A DNA stretch of 64,000 nt. Origin: JALHOP01 sp964484195 (GTDB lineage: Bacteria > Myxococcota > XYA12-FULL-58-9 > JALHOP01). Positions 18,111 through 26,756 of this stretch are shown piece after piece. The notes beneath the pieces were generated by a model. It searched no databases. It had not been told where the DNA came from and saw only the letters and a list, made by a program, of their open reading frames with translations. The translations under genes and the position numbers were made by a program. The stretch is from positions 1-64,000 of the forward strand of contig CAZAER010000013.1 in assembly GCA_964484195.1 (NCBI GenBank), in the 5' to 3' direction. Position 1 is the first letter of the stretch; each line of letters opens with the position of its first letter.

Positions 18111-19403
18111 CTACGCTAAAACGTACGTGGTCTCGACCATGAGATGGTCGGAGAAGGCCTTCGTGCTGCCGTCTCCGACCGGATACAGGTCGCCGAGCAA
18201 GGTGCGGTAGGCCACCGCGCCGAGCAGCTTGCCGTCTTGGGTCGCACTGGCGAGCTGATAGTCGATGCGCCGGTTGCGCAGGTCGTATTCGCCTTTGAGC
18301 ACCTGCTGGAAGTGATGGTTCATCGTGCCGCCGCGGTCTTTGGAGTCGACCGCAGCCCAGGCGTCCGAGTGGCCGATCTGCTGCATGAGCTTGTGCATGG
18401 CGATGACACCGGTCGCCGCGTGGATCATCCCGTCAGGCACCTTGGTGTCGACGGTCTCGATGGTGTTGAGATCGGAGCCGTGCAGCGAGTAGCTCACTTT
18501 GGCGGACAGGTCCGTGAAGATCTTCGCCATGGCGTCGAACTGACGGGCGCGCAGCGGCTCGTAGTCGGGCAAGGGGTTCAGGTGGGTGGTGCTGACCAGC
18601 ACCTTCTCGCCGTTGTTGAGCTCGACGATGGCGTAGGCGAGACCACGGCGGCTACCCCAGATGCGGTCGAAGGAGGCGCGCAGGTTCCACCCACGCTCGT
18701 CGTTGAGCTCGGCGATGCCGGTCTCGACGATGCGCTTGAAGTCCGGACGCTTGCGGATGAGCAGCTGCAAGCCGTATGCGTGCATCTGCTTGTCCGGGAA
18801 GACGCAGATGTAGCCGTTCTCTTCGGCGGCCTTGCGCAGAGCGACCTGGGCCTCGGGGATCCAGACTTCCTGGCACTGGATGACGTCTGGCGGTCCGGGC
18901 GGCGCGATGACCCCGCCGCGCTGATCGGCACGCCCCGAGCGGCCATGCAGGATCTCGGTCAAGACGGTGTTGTAGAATTCGCGGCGCTGGGTAGCGAACT
19001 TTACGCGGATGACGCCGGCGATATCGAGCTGACCGACGTTGATGGTGGCGCTGCGAATGACCGTCTGCTCGGCGTGAGGACGCTTCGCGATAGCGGCCAG
19101 CGCCAGATCGTTCTTGCTCAACATGAGCGCCCAGTTGGTGGCCAAGACCTTCCTGGCCTCCTCGACGAGCTCGAGGGTCGACTTGCCGTCTTTGAGGGCG
19201 CGCCGCAGGGCGGCGTCGTTGGCCGCGATCTCGGCTTGGTCGACCGGGAAGATCGGCTTGCCGCGCTGCATCACTGCAGCCGGGGCTCCGCTGGTCAGGA
19301 GGGCGTTGGCGGAGACCTGGCCAAGGAGGTTGGCTCGCGTGGCCCGAAGGCGCAGATCCGCCTCGGACCGCGGGAGCGCCGCGGGGAGCTTGACTGTGTT
19401 CAT
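18111..19403 (-). CDS. endonuclease/exonuclease/phosphatase (EEP) superfamily protein
   Basis: A 430-residue protein whose last 280 residues carry EEP-fold signatures: QCQEVWIP (the metal-binding Glu of the QEV/QEW motif), VSTTHLNP, SLHGSDLNTIE (the GDxN-type loop) and SDHLMVET (terminal Asp-His). The N-terminal 120 residues are helical and unassigned. Family members include DNase I-like nucleases, sphingomyelinases and inositol phosphatases; the substrate is not predictable. There is no signal peptide, so a cytoplasmic location or non-Sec export is implied. It is convergent with the preceding helical protein (30-base gap). Confidence 0.75.
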   Translation of the reverse strand: MNTVKLPAALPRSEADLRLRATRANLLGQVSANALLTSGAPAAVMQRGKPIFPVDQAEIAANDAALRRALKDGKSTLELVEEARKVLATNWALMLSKNDLALAAIAKRPHAEQTVIRSATINVGQLDIAGVIRVKFATQRREFYNTVLTEILHGRSGRADQRGGVIAPPGPPDVIQCQEVWIPEAQVALRKAAEENGYICVFPDKQMHAYGLQLLIRKRPDFKRIVETGIAELNDERGWNLRASFDRIWGSRRGLAYAIVELNNGEKVLVSTTHLNPLPDYEPLRARQFDAMAKIFTDLSAKVSYSLHGSDLNTIETVDTKVPDGMIHAATGVIAMHKLMQQIGHSDAWAAVDSKDRGGTMNHHFQQVLKGEYDLRNRRIDYQLASATQDGKLLGAVAYRTLLGDLYPVGDGSTKAFSDHLMVETTYVLA

Positions 19404-19500
19404 GTGAGGTAAGACTGCCGGTCAGGAAGGGGACCGGAGCCTGGTCACAGAATCGGCAGCGTACGCCCTGTGTTGTCGATAATTCGTCTCTGACCGCGGT

Positions 19501-21183
19501 TCACTTGGCAGCCAAAACCTGGTGAATCTGCGCCACTACCGCCGCGCCTTCGCCGACGGCCGCGGCGACCCGCTTGACCGAGCCCGCGCGGACATCGCCG
19601 ATGGCGAACACCCCCGGGATATTGGTCTGGAGCGTCCACGCTGGGTTCTTGCCGTTGCCGGTGCGAACGAAGCCACTCGCGTCCACCTCGACGTCACAGC
19701 CCGCGAGCCAGTCGGTGTTGGGCTCGGCACCGATGAACGAGAAGAGGTGCTGGATGGGCTTTGCGATTTCGCCGTCGCGATGTTTCGAGCGCCAGGCGAT
19801 ACCTTCGAGGCCGGTGCTCGGGTCGCCCTCCAGGCGGCTGACCTCGCAGCCTTCGTGAATGGTGATCTTGGGGTGCGCCTGGATGCGATCGATGAGGTAG
19901 CGCGACATGGTGTCGACCAGTGGTCGTCGCACTAGGAGGTGAACCCGCTCGACGTGCTCGGCGAGAAAGACCACGCCCTGACCCGCCGAGTTGCCGCCGC
20001 CGATGATGGCGATTTCGCGGCCGGCGCACAGCCCGGCTTCGACTTGCGACGCCCAGTAGTAGACACCGCGGCCCTCGAATTGGGAGAAGCGGTCGACCGC
20101 TGGTTTGCGATAGCGGGCACCGCTCGCGATCACCAAGGTTCGGCTCTTGATGTTGAACTTGTACTCGTTGCCATAGCGGACATCGAGCTCGATGGGGGTG
20201 GTGAGCGGCCGGTCGTCTCCGCCGCAGCGGACTTGGCGGACACTGAACGGGATAGCGGTCTCGGCGCCGAACTTCGTGGCTTGGGCAAAGGCGCGGCCCA
20301 TGAGCGCCTGGCCGGTGATGCCGGTCGGAAAGCCGAGATAGTTCTCGATGCGCGACGATGCCGCTGCCTGGCCGCCGTAATAGCGGGCGTCGAAGGTGAT
20401 GACCGAGAGCCCTTCGGAGGCTGCGTAGACCGCGGTCGCAAGCCCGGCGGGTCCGGTGCCGACGATGGCGACGTCGTAGATCTTGGTCTCGTCGAGGTCG
20501 TCGGCGAGGCCCACCGAGCATGCGACGTCTTCCTCGGCAGGCTTTTTGAGCAGCTCGCCCTCGGGGGTGATGACGATCGGGAGGTCCGCTTCTTTGACGT
20601 CGAACTGGCGGACGAAGAGCTCGGCGTCCTGGTGATCGGGCTCGATGGTGGTGTGCGGATAGCCGTTGCGCCGGAAAAACGTCTCGAGCTGATTGAGGTG
20701 CGGATCGCGGCCGTGGCCGATGAGGACGGTGCCACCCGCCGCGCCTTGGATGAGCGCGACTCTTCTGAGGATGAAGGCGCGCATGATCATCTCGCCGAGC
20801 TGCGCGTTGCCGATGATGAGCGCGCGTGTCTGCGCAGAGGTATAGGGAACCGCGAGACAACCTTCGGGCCCAGCCCGCAGCGCCGCGAGTGAAGCACGAC
20901 CAGAGAGGTGGTTCATCTCGCCGCTGAATTGGCCGGGGCTGTGGCTGATGACCAACGACTCGGCGCCGAGAGCGTCATGGCGGACGACGTCCAGTGTTCC
21001 TTCGAGGATGAGGTACATGCCGGCGCCGTGCGAGCCGAGGGCGGCGACTTCCTCACCGGCCGCATATTGTTTGGCCTCGCCGCCGAATCGTCGCGCCGCT
21101 TCGATCTGCCGGGCCTCGAGGACCGGAAACATCTGCGGTAGCCGGCTCTCCATCCCCGGCGGAACTGGAACATAGATCTGCAT
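19501..21183 (-). CDS. cyclic-nucleotide-binding domain fused to thioredoxin-reductase-like flavoprotein
   Basis: A 560-residue fusion. Residues about 20-135 are a cNMP/CRP-type sensor domain (YLILEGTLDVV, GQFSGEMNHLSG). Residues about 150-225 form a thioredoxin-like linker. The rest is a thioredoxin-reductase-type flavoprotein with an FAD site GTGPAGLATAVYAASEG, a GGQAAASSRIENYLGFP segment, the NADPH site IIGGGNSAGQGVVFLAEH and the closing FAD motif IPGVFAIGDVRAG. The redox CxxC expected just before the NADPH site is replaced by WASQ, so disulfide reduction of thioredoxin is unlikely; it may act as an NAD(P)H oxidase-like or signalling enzyme. A shorter decaying copy follows upstream in the same direction. 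Confidence 0.85.
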   Translation of the reverse strand: MQIYVPVPPGMESRLPQMFPVLEARQIEAARRFGGEAKQYAAGEEVAALGSHGAGMYLILEGTLDVVRHDALGAESLVISHSPGQFSGEMNHLSGRASLAALRAGPEGCLAVPYTSAQTRALIIGNAQLGEMIMRAFILRRVALIQGAAGGTVLIGHGRDPHLNQLETFFRRNGYPHTTIEPDHQDAELFVRQFDVKEADLPIVITPEGELLKKPAEEDVACSVGLADDLDETKIYDVAIVGTGPAGLATAVYAASEGLSVITFDARYYGGQAAASSRIENYLGFPTGITGQALMGRAFAQATKFGAETAIPFSVRQVRCGGDDRPLTTPIELDVRYGNEYKFNIKSRTLVIASGARYRKPAVDRFSQFEGRGVYYWASQVEAGLCAGREIAIIGGGNSAGQGVVFLAEHVERVHLLVRRPLVDTMSRYLIDRIQAHPKITIHEGCEVSRLEGDPSTGLEGIAWRSKHRDGEIAKPIQHLFSFIGAEPNTDWLAGCDVEVDASGFVRTGNGKNPAWTLQTNIPGVFAIGDVRAGSVKRVAAAVGEGAAVVAQIHQVLAAK

Positions 21184-21222
21184 GAGCGACCCTTGCGCTA
21201 GCGGACGCGCTTGCGCAAGCCG

Positions 21223-22392
21223 CTAGACGTTGGTGAGGGCGGCATGAATCTGGGCGACCACGGCGGCGCCTTCACCGACGGCGGCGGCGACCCGCTTCAC
21301 TGACCCGGCGCGTACGTCGCCGATCGCGAAGATCCCGGGAATGTTGGTTTCGAGGCTCGCGCGCTCGCCTTTCCCGGTGACGATGAAGCCCTTGGCGTCT
21401 TTGGTGACCGCGCAGCCGTCGAGCCAATCGGTGTTGGGATCGGCGCCGATGAACGAGAAGAGATGACGCAAACGCACGACGATGTTCGCCTGAGCCTCGA
21501 TACGGTCGATGAGGTAGCGCGACATCGTCGCCGCGAGCTTGCGCCGTACGATCACGTGCACGCGCTTGGCTTTGGTCGCGAGAAACACCGCGGCTTGGCC
21601 GGCCGAGTTGCCGCCACCGATCAGCACGGCGTCTTCGTTGAGGCAGGCTTTGCCTTCGGCGGGAGATGCCCAATAGGAAACTCCGTGACCTTCGAGCTCC
21701 GCGAGCCCATCGATGTCGGGTCTGCGATAGCGTACACCGGTCGCGATGACGACGGTGCGGGCCTTGACCGTGGCGCCGTCCGCGATTCCGACCTCGGCGA
21801 AGCCCGCGTTCGGGTCGGTCCGGTCGCAGGACATGCGCGTGACTGACGTGGGCATGGCGACGTCGGTGCCGAACTTGGTCGCTTGATTGAAGGCGCGCGC
21901 CATCAAGTCCTGACCATCGACGCCCGTCGGGAAGCCGAGATAGTTCTCGATGCGCGCCGATGCTCCTGCTTGGCCGCCGAAGACGTGGGACTCGAAGACG
22001 ATGACCGACAAGCCTTCGGACGCGGCGTACACCGAGGTCGCGAGGCCCGCGGGTCCTGCGCCGATGATTGCGACGTCATAGAGCTTGTCGGGGAGCGGCA
22101 CGGAGATGCCGACGTGCGCGGCGACTTCGACGTCACTCGGCTTCTTGAGCAACGTGCCGTTGGCGCACACCACGAAAGGAAGCTCGTGCTCGAGGATACC
22201 GAAGCGCTCGGAGACCGAGCGCGCCGAGTCGTCCGCTCCCGGGTCGAGCAACGTGCAAGGATGACCGTGCCGCGCAAAGAAGCCCTGAAGACGCAGAACG
22301 TCGTGACTCGTGGCCGGGCCGACGATGATCGTGCTCGCGCGACCCGTCACGGCGAGCAACGTCGCCCGCCGTCGGCTGAACGCGCGGACCAC
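21223..22392 (-). CDS. truncated paralogue of the flavoprotein, probably decaying
   Basis: A 389-residue frame collinear with residues about 130-560 of the adjacent fusion protein. FAD sites IIGAGPAGLATSVYAASEG and IPGIFAIGDVRAG and the NADPH site IGGGNSAGQAAVF are intact, and the CxxC position again lacks cysteines (WASP). Compared with the neighbour it has lost about 33 residues in the NADPH domain (between QANIVV and RHLFSF), and its cNMP domain is cut off: the N-terminal piece lies upstream in another frame. Reading from GTG 22392 might still give a flavoprotein, but the two deletions suggest a pseudogene in progress after tandem duplication. Confidence 0.6.
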   Translation of the reverse strand: MVRAFSRRRATLLAVTGRASTIIVGPATSHDVLRLQGFFARHGHPCTLLDPGADDSARSVSERFGILEHELPFVVCANGTLLKKPSDVEVAAHVGISVPLPDKLYDVAIIGAGPAGLATSVYAASEGLSVIVFESHVFGGQAGASARIENYLGFPTGVDGQDLMARAFNQATKFGTDVAMPTSVTRMSCDRTDPNAGFAEVGIADGATVKARTVVIATGVRYRRPDIDGLAELEGHGVSYWASPAEGKACLNEDAVLIGGGNSAGQAAVFLATKAKRVHVIVRRKLAATMSRYLIDRIEAQANIVVRLRHLFSFIGADPNTDWLDGCAVTKDAKGFIVTGKGERASLETNIPGIFAIGDVRAGSVKRVAAAVGEGAAVVAQIHAALTNV

Positions 22393-22396
22393 GACC

Positions 22397-22591
22397 TCAC
22401 CGATCTCCGCTTCGCCGATGATGAGGGCGCGAAGCTCCGGAACCGAGAAGCGCGCGCATCACTTCGCCAGGGCCGAAGCGTTCGACTTCACTGCCAAAAC
22501 GGCGGGCGCGCTCGACCTGCGCCGCCTCGAGAACCGGCATGATCAGGGCGTACTGATCTTCGATGTGCTTCGGGTAGCGTATGTCGTCCAT
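22397..22591 (-). pseudogene. N-terminal remnant of the paralogous cNMP-flavoprotein gene
   Basis: Residues 1-45 of this frame (MPVLEAAQVERARRFGSE and neighbours) match the start of the intact copy (FPVLEARQIEAARRFGGE). After PGEV the frame runs into an unrelated reading and stops, while the matching sequence VPELRALIIGEAE resumes in a different frame, joined to the downstream 389-residue frame. The junction near 22450 therefore marks a deletion of roughly 65 codons of the cNMP domain, with a frame change. Confidence 0.65.
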
Positions 22592-22626
22592 GGGCGCGGA
22601 CAGACTACCCGGAGCTTCGCGGCCGG

Positions 22627-23025
22627 TTAAGTTTGCTCTTCGCGCTGCTGGCGATTGCGCTCTTGCGTCGTTTGCAGCTGCACATCGCGATTCTTGCGCA
22701 TGGAGGCCTGGAAGTTTGCCTGTGCGTTCTCGCGGATGCTCTCGGACCAGCTGGCGAAGAACTGCTTGGTGGCTTCCCAGCGCTGAGTAAGGATGTTCTG
22801 GGCGAGCTGCGGGTCGACTGACGCCAAGAACGCGGGGTTGTCGAGCGCTCCGCGGTAGCCGACGCCGTTGGCGTAGAGCTGGAGTGCCGCACCGGTCTGC
22901 GAACGCAGACCACCCTCACCGACAGCGCGAGCAAGCCCCTCTGCCTGGGCCGAGCGTGGCGGGCTGCCGGCTCGCGTGGTGCTGGATGGTTGGTCGGTCG
23001 GAGTCGCGCGATGGTCAACGGCCAT
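22627..23025 (-). CDS. small hypothetical protein
   Basis: A 132-residue protein without recognisable domains. The first 25 residues are disordered (Pro, Ser, Thr, Arg); the rest is predicted helix, ending in a Gln/Arg/Glu-rich coiled-coil-like tail. There is no signal peptide, membrane segment or cysteine. The ribosome-binding site is weak. It reads in the same direction as the two flavoprotein genes and diverges from the lipoprotein operon that begins about 110 bases away. Confidence 0.55.
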   Translation of the reverse strand: MAVDHRATPTDQPSSTTRAGSPPRSAQAEGLARAVGEGGLRSQTGAALQLYANGVGYRGALDNPAFLASVDPQLAQNILTQRWEATKQFFASWSESIRENAQANFQASMRKNRDVQLQTTQERNRQQREEQT

Positions 23026-23137
23026 AACCCAAAACCTACACTGGGTTACCGGGTTTGGTTAGCCACTTCCCATTTCCTGGCCCTCCGCCGACGAACCGTC
23101 GTACCAATCGGGACCCAGTTCCAGGGAGATGACCAGC

Positions 23138-24376
23138 ATGGCTTGGCGGCCTCGCTTACCGCGTTTACGCAGTTTCATCCTCGGCAGCTGCATCGCCCTC
23201 GCCATGGGGTTCGCCTGCTCCCGGGCACGCTCCCCTGACAGCGAGGCATTCGAGCCTCCGCCCCCACCGGGCTCGCCGATGCCCTCGATGGCGGCGGCCC
23301 CGATGGAGGACCGGCGGATGCGTGAAGAGCGTCCGTTGGGCGGACTCGCCGACAAAGGTGGTGGCGGCCGCGGTGCATCATCCAGCACCAAGAACGCGAA
23401 AGCCGACGCCGACGATCCGCTGGCGATGCTCGACGAGCGGGCCGACGGTGCTCCCAAGCAGCAGCGCATGGTCCACTATGACGGATCGATTCAGCTGCGC
23501 GTCACCGACCCGCGCAAGACTCTCGACGAAGCTGCCGCGATGGCGACCAGCATGGGCGGTTTCGTCGAGCAGCAGAACGAGACCATGGTGATGCTGCGCG
23601 TGCCGGTCGATCACATCCGTGAAGCGTTCACCAAACTGCTCGGTCTGGGTGACGTCTTATCGAAATCGCTCTCGGCGGCAGACATCACCGACGCCTTCAC
23701 CGCCACCGAGCTGCGCTTGAAGACCATGCGCACGAGCCGCGACCGCTTGATCGTGTTGCTCGCGAACGTGAAAGACGAAGACGAGCGTCTCGAGATTCTC
23801 GGTCAGATTCGCCGTCTCACCGAAGAGATCGATGCCCTCGACATGCGGGTGAAGACCCTGGCCAAGCTCGCGGCCTTCTCGCGTCTCACCTTGGAAGTGC
23901 AACCGCGTGAAACACGGGGCACCACCAAGGCGGACGCGCTCGCGGCCTTCCGCTGGATCGACGATCTCTCCCCGTTCCGTCGCGACACCGCTCAGCGCGG
24001 CTCGCTCTTGAAGCTCGCGGCGCCGGCCGAGATGGTGGTCCTCGACGAAGCCCGCCACTGGGTCGCCGAAAGCGCCGACGGTGCGGTGGTCTGGACGAGC
24101 AAACGTAAGAACGCGCCGAAAGGCAGCAGCGATTTTTGGGCATCCGCCATCGCGGAACGCATGCAGGCCGACTTCGCCGAGACCTCGCGCGGCAAGATCG
24201 GTGGCTTCGACTTCGTGACGTTCATCGACGGTGGCACCACGCACTATCGCTACCTGGTGGGCGTGCGCGCTGCTGGTGACGACCTCGAAGTCATCGAAAT
24301 CTACTACCCGACGCCCGAGCACGAGACGCGTTATGCGCCGGGTGTGAACGCGGTCATCCCTGGAGGTACCTCGTGA
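23138..24376 (+). CDS. DUF4349-like lipoprotein
   Basis: A 412-residue lipoprotein: an Arg-rich n-region, a hydrophobic core and a lipobox ending MGFACSRA. A Pro/Gly/Ala-rich disordered stretch (to about residue 110) leads into a domain like DUF4349: YDGSIQLRVTDPRKTLDEA, GGFVEQQNETMVMLRVP and a long coiled coil (LRLKTMRTSRDRLIVLL, DEDERLEILGQIRRLTEEI). The C-terminal 130 residues are an extra mixed domain. ATG 23138 is preferred to ATG 23129 because GGGAG lies about 9 bases upstream of it. The next gene overlaps by 4 bases and encodes a second, minimal copy of the domain, so the products probably work together in the envelope. Confidence 0.75.
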   Translation: MAWRPRLPRLRSFILGSCIALAMGFACSRARSPDSEAFEPPPPPGSPMPSMAAAPMEDRRMREERPLGGLADKGGGGRGASSSTKNAKADADDPLAMLDERADGAPKQQRMVHYDGSIQLRVTDPRKTLDEAAAMATSMGGFVEQQNETMVMLRVPVDHIREAFTKLLGLGDVLSKSLSAADITDAFTATELRLKTMRTSRDRLIVLLANVKDEDERLEILGQIRRLTEEIDALDMRVKTLAKLAAFSRLTLEVQPRETRGTTKADALAAFRWIDDLSPFRRDTAQRGSLLKLAAPAEMVVLDEARHWVAESADGAVVWTSKRKNAPKGSSDFWASAIAERMQADFAETSRGKIGGFDFVTFIDGGTTHYRYLVGVRAAGDDLEVIEIYYPTPEHETRYAPGVNAVIPGGTS

Positions 24377-24969
24377 TTGGCGCAGCTCTCCTGGTGTTGC
24401 TCGCGACTGTCGAGCCCGCCCCCGTGCAACGCATTGCAGTGCGTGACGCCGTCACCATCAAGGTCGGCGACCGCGACAAGGCCGCTGAAGCGGTCATTGC
24501 TGCCGCGGAAGCCGCCGGTGGCTACTTCACGATGCGCAGCGACACGTACATGCGGCTGCGCATCCCGTCGAAGAAGCAGGCTGAGGTGCTCGCTCAGGTC
24601 TCCAAGCTCGGCCTCGTGGTCCAGCGCTCCCATGCCGCCGATGATCTGACGACCACGTTGGAAGAGCAGCGGACCTTGCTGATCTCGCGGCGCGACGTCT
24701 TGCAACGCTACTTCGCGGTGCTGCAGACGGCCCGGCCTCAAGCCGTGACCACGGTCGAGCGCGAGATGACCTCGCTCATCGCCCAGATCGAAGAGCTCGA
24801 GGGCTCGCTGCGCATGGCGATGCATCAGTTGCAGTATTCGGAGCTCGAGGTTTCGTTCGAGTTCCGTGACCGCCAGGCGCCAGCGCGCGACGGCTCGTCG
24901 TCGTTCCCGTGGCTCAACACCATGAACCTCGCTGACCTCATCGGAGACTTCCAATTTGGCGTCCGCTAA
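24373..24969 (+). CDS. short DUF4349-like exported protein
   Basis: A 198-residue protein starting at GTG 24373, which overlaps the previous stop (GTGA), implying translational coupling. A brief hydrophobic start (MIGAALLVLLATVEPAP) serves as signal peptide or anchor. The body repeats the plan of the preceding protein: a strand pair (AVTIKVGDRDKAAEAV, GGYFTMRSDTYMRLRIP), then a coiled coil (QRTLLISRRDVLQRYF, VEREMTSLIAQIEELEGSL) and a final strand. It ends 13 bases inside the following lipoprotein gene. Confidence 0.7.
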   Translation: MIGAALLVLLATVEPAPVQRIAVRDAVTIKVGDRDKAAEAVIAAAEAAGGYFTMRSDTYMRLRIPSKKQAEVLAQVSKLGLVVQRSHAADDLTTTLEEQRTLLISRRDVLQRYFAVLQTARPQAVTTVEREMTSLIAQIEELEGSLRMAMHQLQYSELEVSFEFRDRQAPARDGSSSFPWLNTMNLADLIGDFQFGVR

Positions 24970-25405
24970 AGCGGTTCTGATGGGCGCGGCGTTGCTGCTC
25001 GTCGCCGGTTGCGACGCGTTCAAGGCCAAGCCGCCGGAAGGGTTCGCGGTTTACGAGGGCAACCGGCCGTTCCGCGCCATGAGCTCCGATGGCGTGGTCT
25101 ATCGCGTCAGGACCGTGAACGACTCGACCGACGCAAAGCTCGGCTTCTGGCAAGAAGCCTTGAAGAAGCGGATGCTCGACGCCGGCTACACCTTTCTCCG
25201 CGAAGGTGAGGCCAAGAGCGCCAATCAAACCGGCTACGTGCTCGAGGTTACCGCGCCCTACGGCGTGCGCGACTACACGTACCTGATGGCGGTCTTCAAG
25301 AAGGACAAGCACCTCGTGCTGGTGGAGTCGAGCGGCGAGGTCGCGACCTTCGAGAAACGCCGTCCGCAAGTGATGGCGGCAATCGAGCAGCTCGCCGTCG
25401 ATTAG
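24956..25405 (+). CDS. small lipoprotein of the DUF4349-like operon
   Basis: A 149-residue lipoprotein beginning at TTG 24956, overlapping the previous gene by 14 bases. The signal peptide ends in a lipobox, LLLVAGCDA. The mature part is a compact alpha/beta domain with no recognised family (GYTFLREGEAKS, YLMAVFKKDKHLVLVESSGEV). Overlaps make it the third member of the operon with the two DUF4349-like genes. A copy of the dispersed palindrome (GTCCGCTAAAGCGG, 24961-24974) sits in its signal-peptide codons. Confidence 0.7.
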   Translation: MASAKAVLMGAALLLVAGCDAFKAKPPEGFAVYEGNRPFRAMSSDGVVYRVRTVNDSTDAKLGFWQEALKKRMLDAGYTFLREGEAKSANQTGYVLEVTAPYGVRDYTYLMAVFKKDKHLVLVESSGEVATFEKRRPQVMAAIEQLAVD

Positions 25406-25511
25406 CGTTTCGCCACTCGAAACAGTTGTTGCCCCTTCGTTTCTTTTGTTGGTGACCGCGAATGCCAAATCACCGGCATCGCAATCACGCGAGAACCGAA
25501 GGGGATTTTTC

Positions 25512-25778
25512 ATGTGGAAGAGCAGCGTACGTTTCGTGGTGGCCGCGGCTAATCTGTTGATTGCCGGCACCGCCATGGCGGCCGTCACACCGGTGACCAC
25601 GACGCCGGAGGGCAAGATCGAGGCTTCGAACGCTGCTTCGGTCAGAGCGGTCGAGGGCAGCTGGCTCGACGTGCCGACCGAGTGCAAAGCGCGTGGCTTC
25701 AACGCCGACGCTCAGACCGTGTCGTCGAAGGAGCCGCAGCCGCACGTGCGCGACATCTACGCTTCGTTCGGAGCGTAA
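25512..25778 (+). CDS. small exported protein
   Basis: An 88-residue protein with a clear signal peptide (MWKSSVRFVVAAANLLIAGTAMAA) and a roughly 64-residue mature part rich in Thr, Val, Ala and Glu with a single cysteine. I chose ATG 25512 because AGGGGA lies 6 bases upstream; an upstream frame start at 25446 lacks such a site. It ends 4 bases before the next gene, so the pair is almost certainly co-translated. The C-terminal PHVRDIYASFGA stretch might be a recognition tail. Function unknown. Confidence 0.6.
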   Translation: MWKSSVRFVVAAANLLIAGTAMAAVTPVTTTPEGKIEASNAASVRAVEGSWLDVPTECKARGFNADAQTVSSKEPQPHVRDIYASFGA

Positions 25779-25782
25779 GATC

Positions 25783-26751
25783 ATGGAACCGCAAGTCGTA
25801 CAGCTCTCTCCAGAGGACGTGGCGAGCCTGCGAGCGCAGTTCGAGGCGCTGCCCGAGCTCACGAGCTTCCGTGACATGCCGGAGCTCGCCGCCCGCATCG
25901 CCGCTTACGGGATGTGGCGGGAGGTCGGCACCGTCAACGACGAGCTCGCGCGCTTCATTTTCGACGCTGCGACGGGCGAGCCCGTACGCCGTGAGTCGTT
26001 GCGCGCCGAGCTGGTCGTCTGGAACGAGCTGTTCGGCTTGCGCGTCACCTCGAACGACACACAGCGCCTCGAGCTACGCGCGAAGTCGTTCTACGACGTG
26101 GTGCATCCGACGCTCGCGTCGAACGGCGATGGCACCTTGCGGGCGCTCTATGTGTTTCCAGAGATCGTCGAACGCATCGCGCGAGCCGAAGGCGTCGACC
26201 TCGTGTTGGTCAAGCCCTGGGGCGTGAACTCGATCTTCGGCGGCTTCGACCCGTCGAAGGGCTACTACCAGACCAACTTCTGGGAGATCGAAAACAACGA
26301 CGTCTTGCGGTTCGCCGATCTCGTCCGTCATGGCCGACTGGCTTTTCTCGGGACCCACGACCTCATTGCCCATATCGCGGGTGTCGAGCGTCAGGCTTTC
26401 GACGCGCTCAAGATCGTCGCCGACCGGCTCTATCGCGTGGTCGACGCATACTTCGGGAAGGCGAAGCCGAGTATTGCGGCGTCGATTGTGCCGTACACCG
26501 CGGTGGTGGTGTTGGATGATCTGGCGCAGCCGCCGAGCTATGGGTCGGCGAGCCACCTGCAGACTCTGCGCGCGCTCGAGTCGGAGCTCGAAGCGGAGAC
26601 CATCGCCGCCGACGTTCCCGTGCTCTTGACGAAGTTTCCACCGAGCTTCCAGAAGATCATCGTGGCGTCGCGCACCAAAGACGCACCTGACGTCGAAGCC
26701 CTTGTCGGCGCGATGGTCCAGGAGATCGCCGCAGCGTCGCTCGCTGCCTAG
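25783..26751 (+). CDS. unrecognised 322-residue protein, partner of small exported protein
   Basis: A 322-residue soluble protein without signal peptide or membrane segments that I cannot place in a family. It has a helical N-terminal third (LSPEDVASLRAQFEALPEL), a central segment with GVNSIFGGFDPSKGYYQTNF and a following GTHDLIAHIAGVE that looks like a conserved functional loop, and a C-terminal region of alternating strands and helices. ATG 25783 is 4 bases after the preceding stop; an earlier frame start at 25693 would lie inside that gene and add an unlikely Arg/Ser-rich leader. It precedes a LysR gene by 34 bases. Confidence 0.6.
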   Translation: MEPQVVQLSPEDVASLRAQFEALPELTSFRDMPELAARIAAYGMWREVGTVNDELARFIFDAATGEPVRRESLRAELVVWNELFGLRVTSNDTQRLELRAKSFYDVVHPTLASNGDGTLRALYVFPEIVERIARAEGVDLVLVKPWGVNSIFGGFDPSKGYYQTNFWEIENNDVLRFADLVRHGRLAFLGTHDLIAHIAGVERQAFDALKIVADRLYRVVDAYFGKAKPSIAASIVPYTAVVVLDDLAQPPSYGSASHLQTLRALESELEAETIAADVPVLLTKFPPSFQKIIVASRTKDAPDVEALVGAMVQEIAAASLAA

Positions 26752-26756
26752 CGAGC

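Noticed and set aside
23129..23137. ATG 23129 as start of the large DUF4349-like lipoprotein
   Set aside because: GGGAG abuts this ATG with no spacer; the ATG at 23138 has a workable ribosome-site spacing and keeps the same signal peptide.
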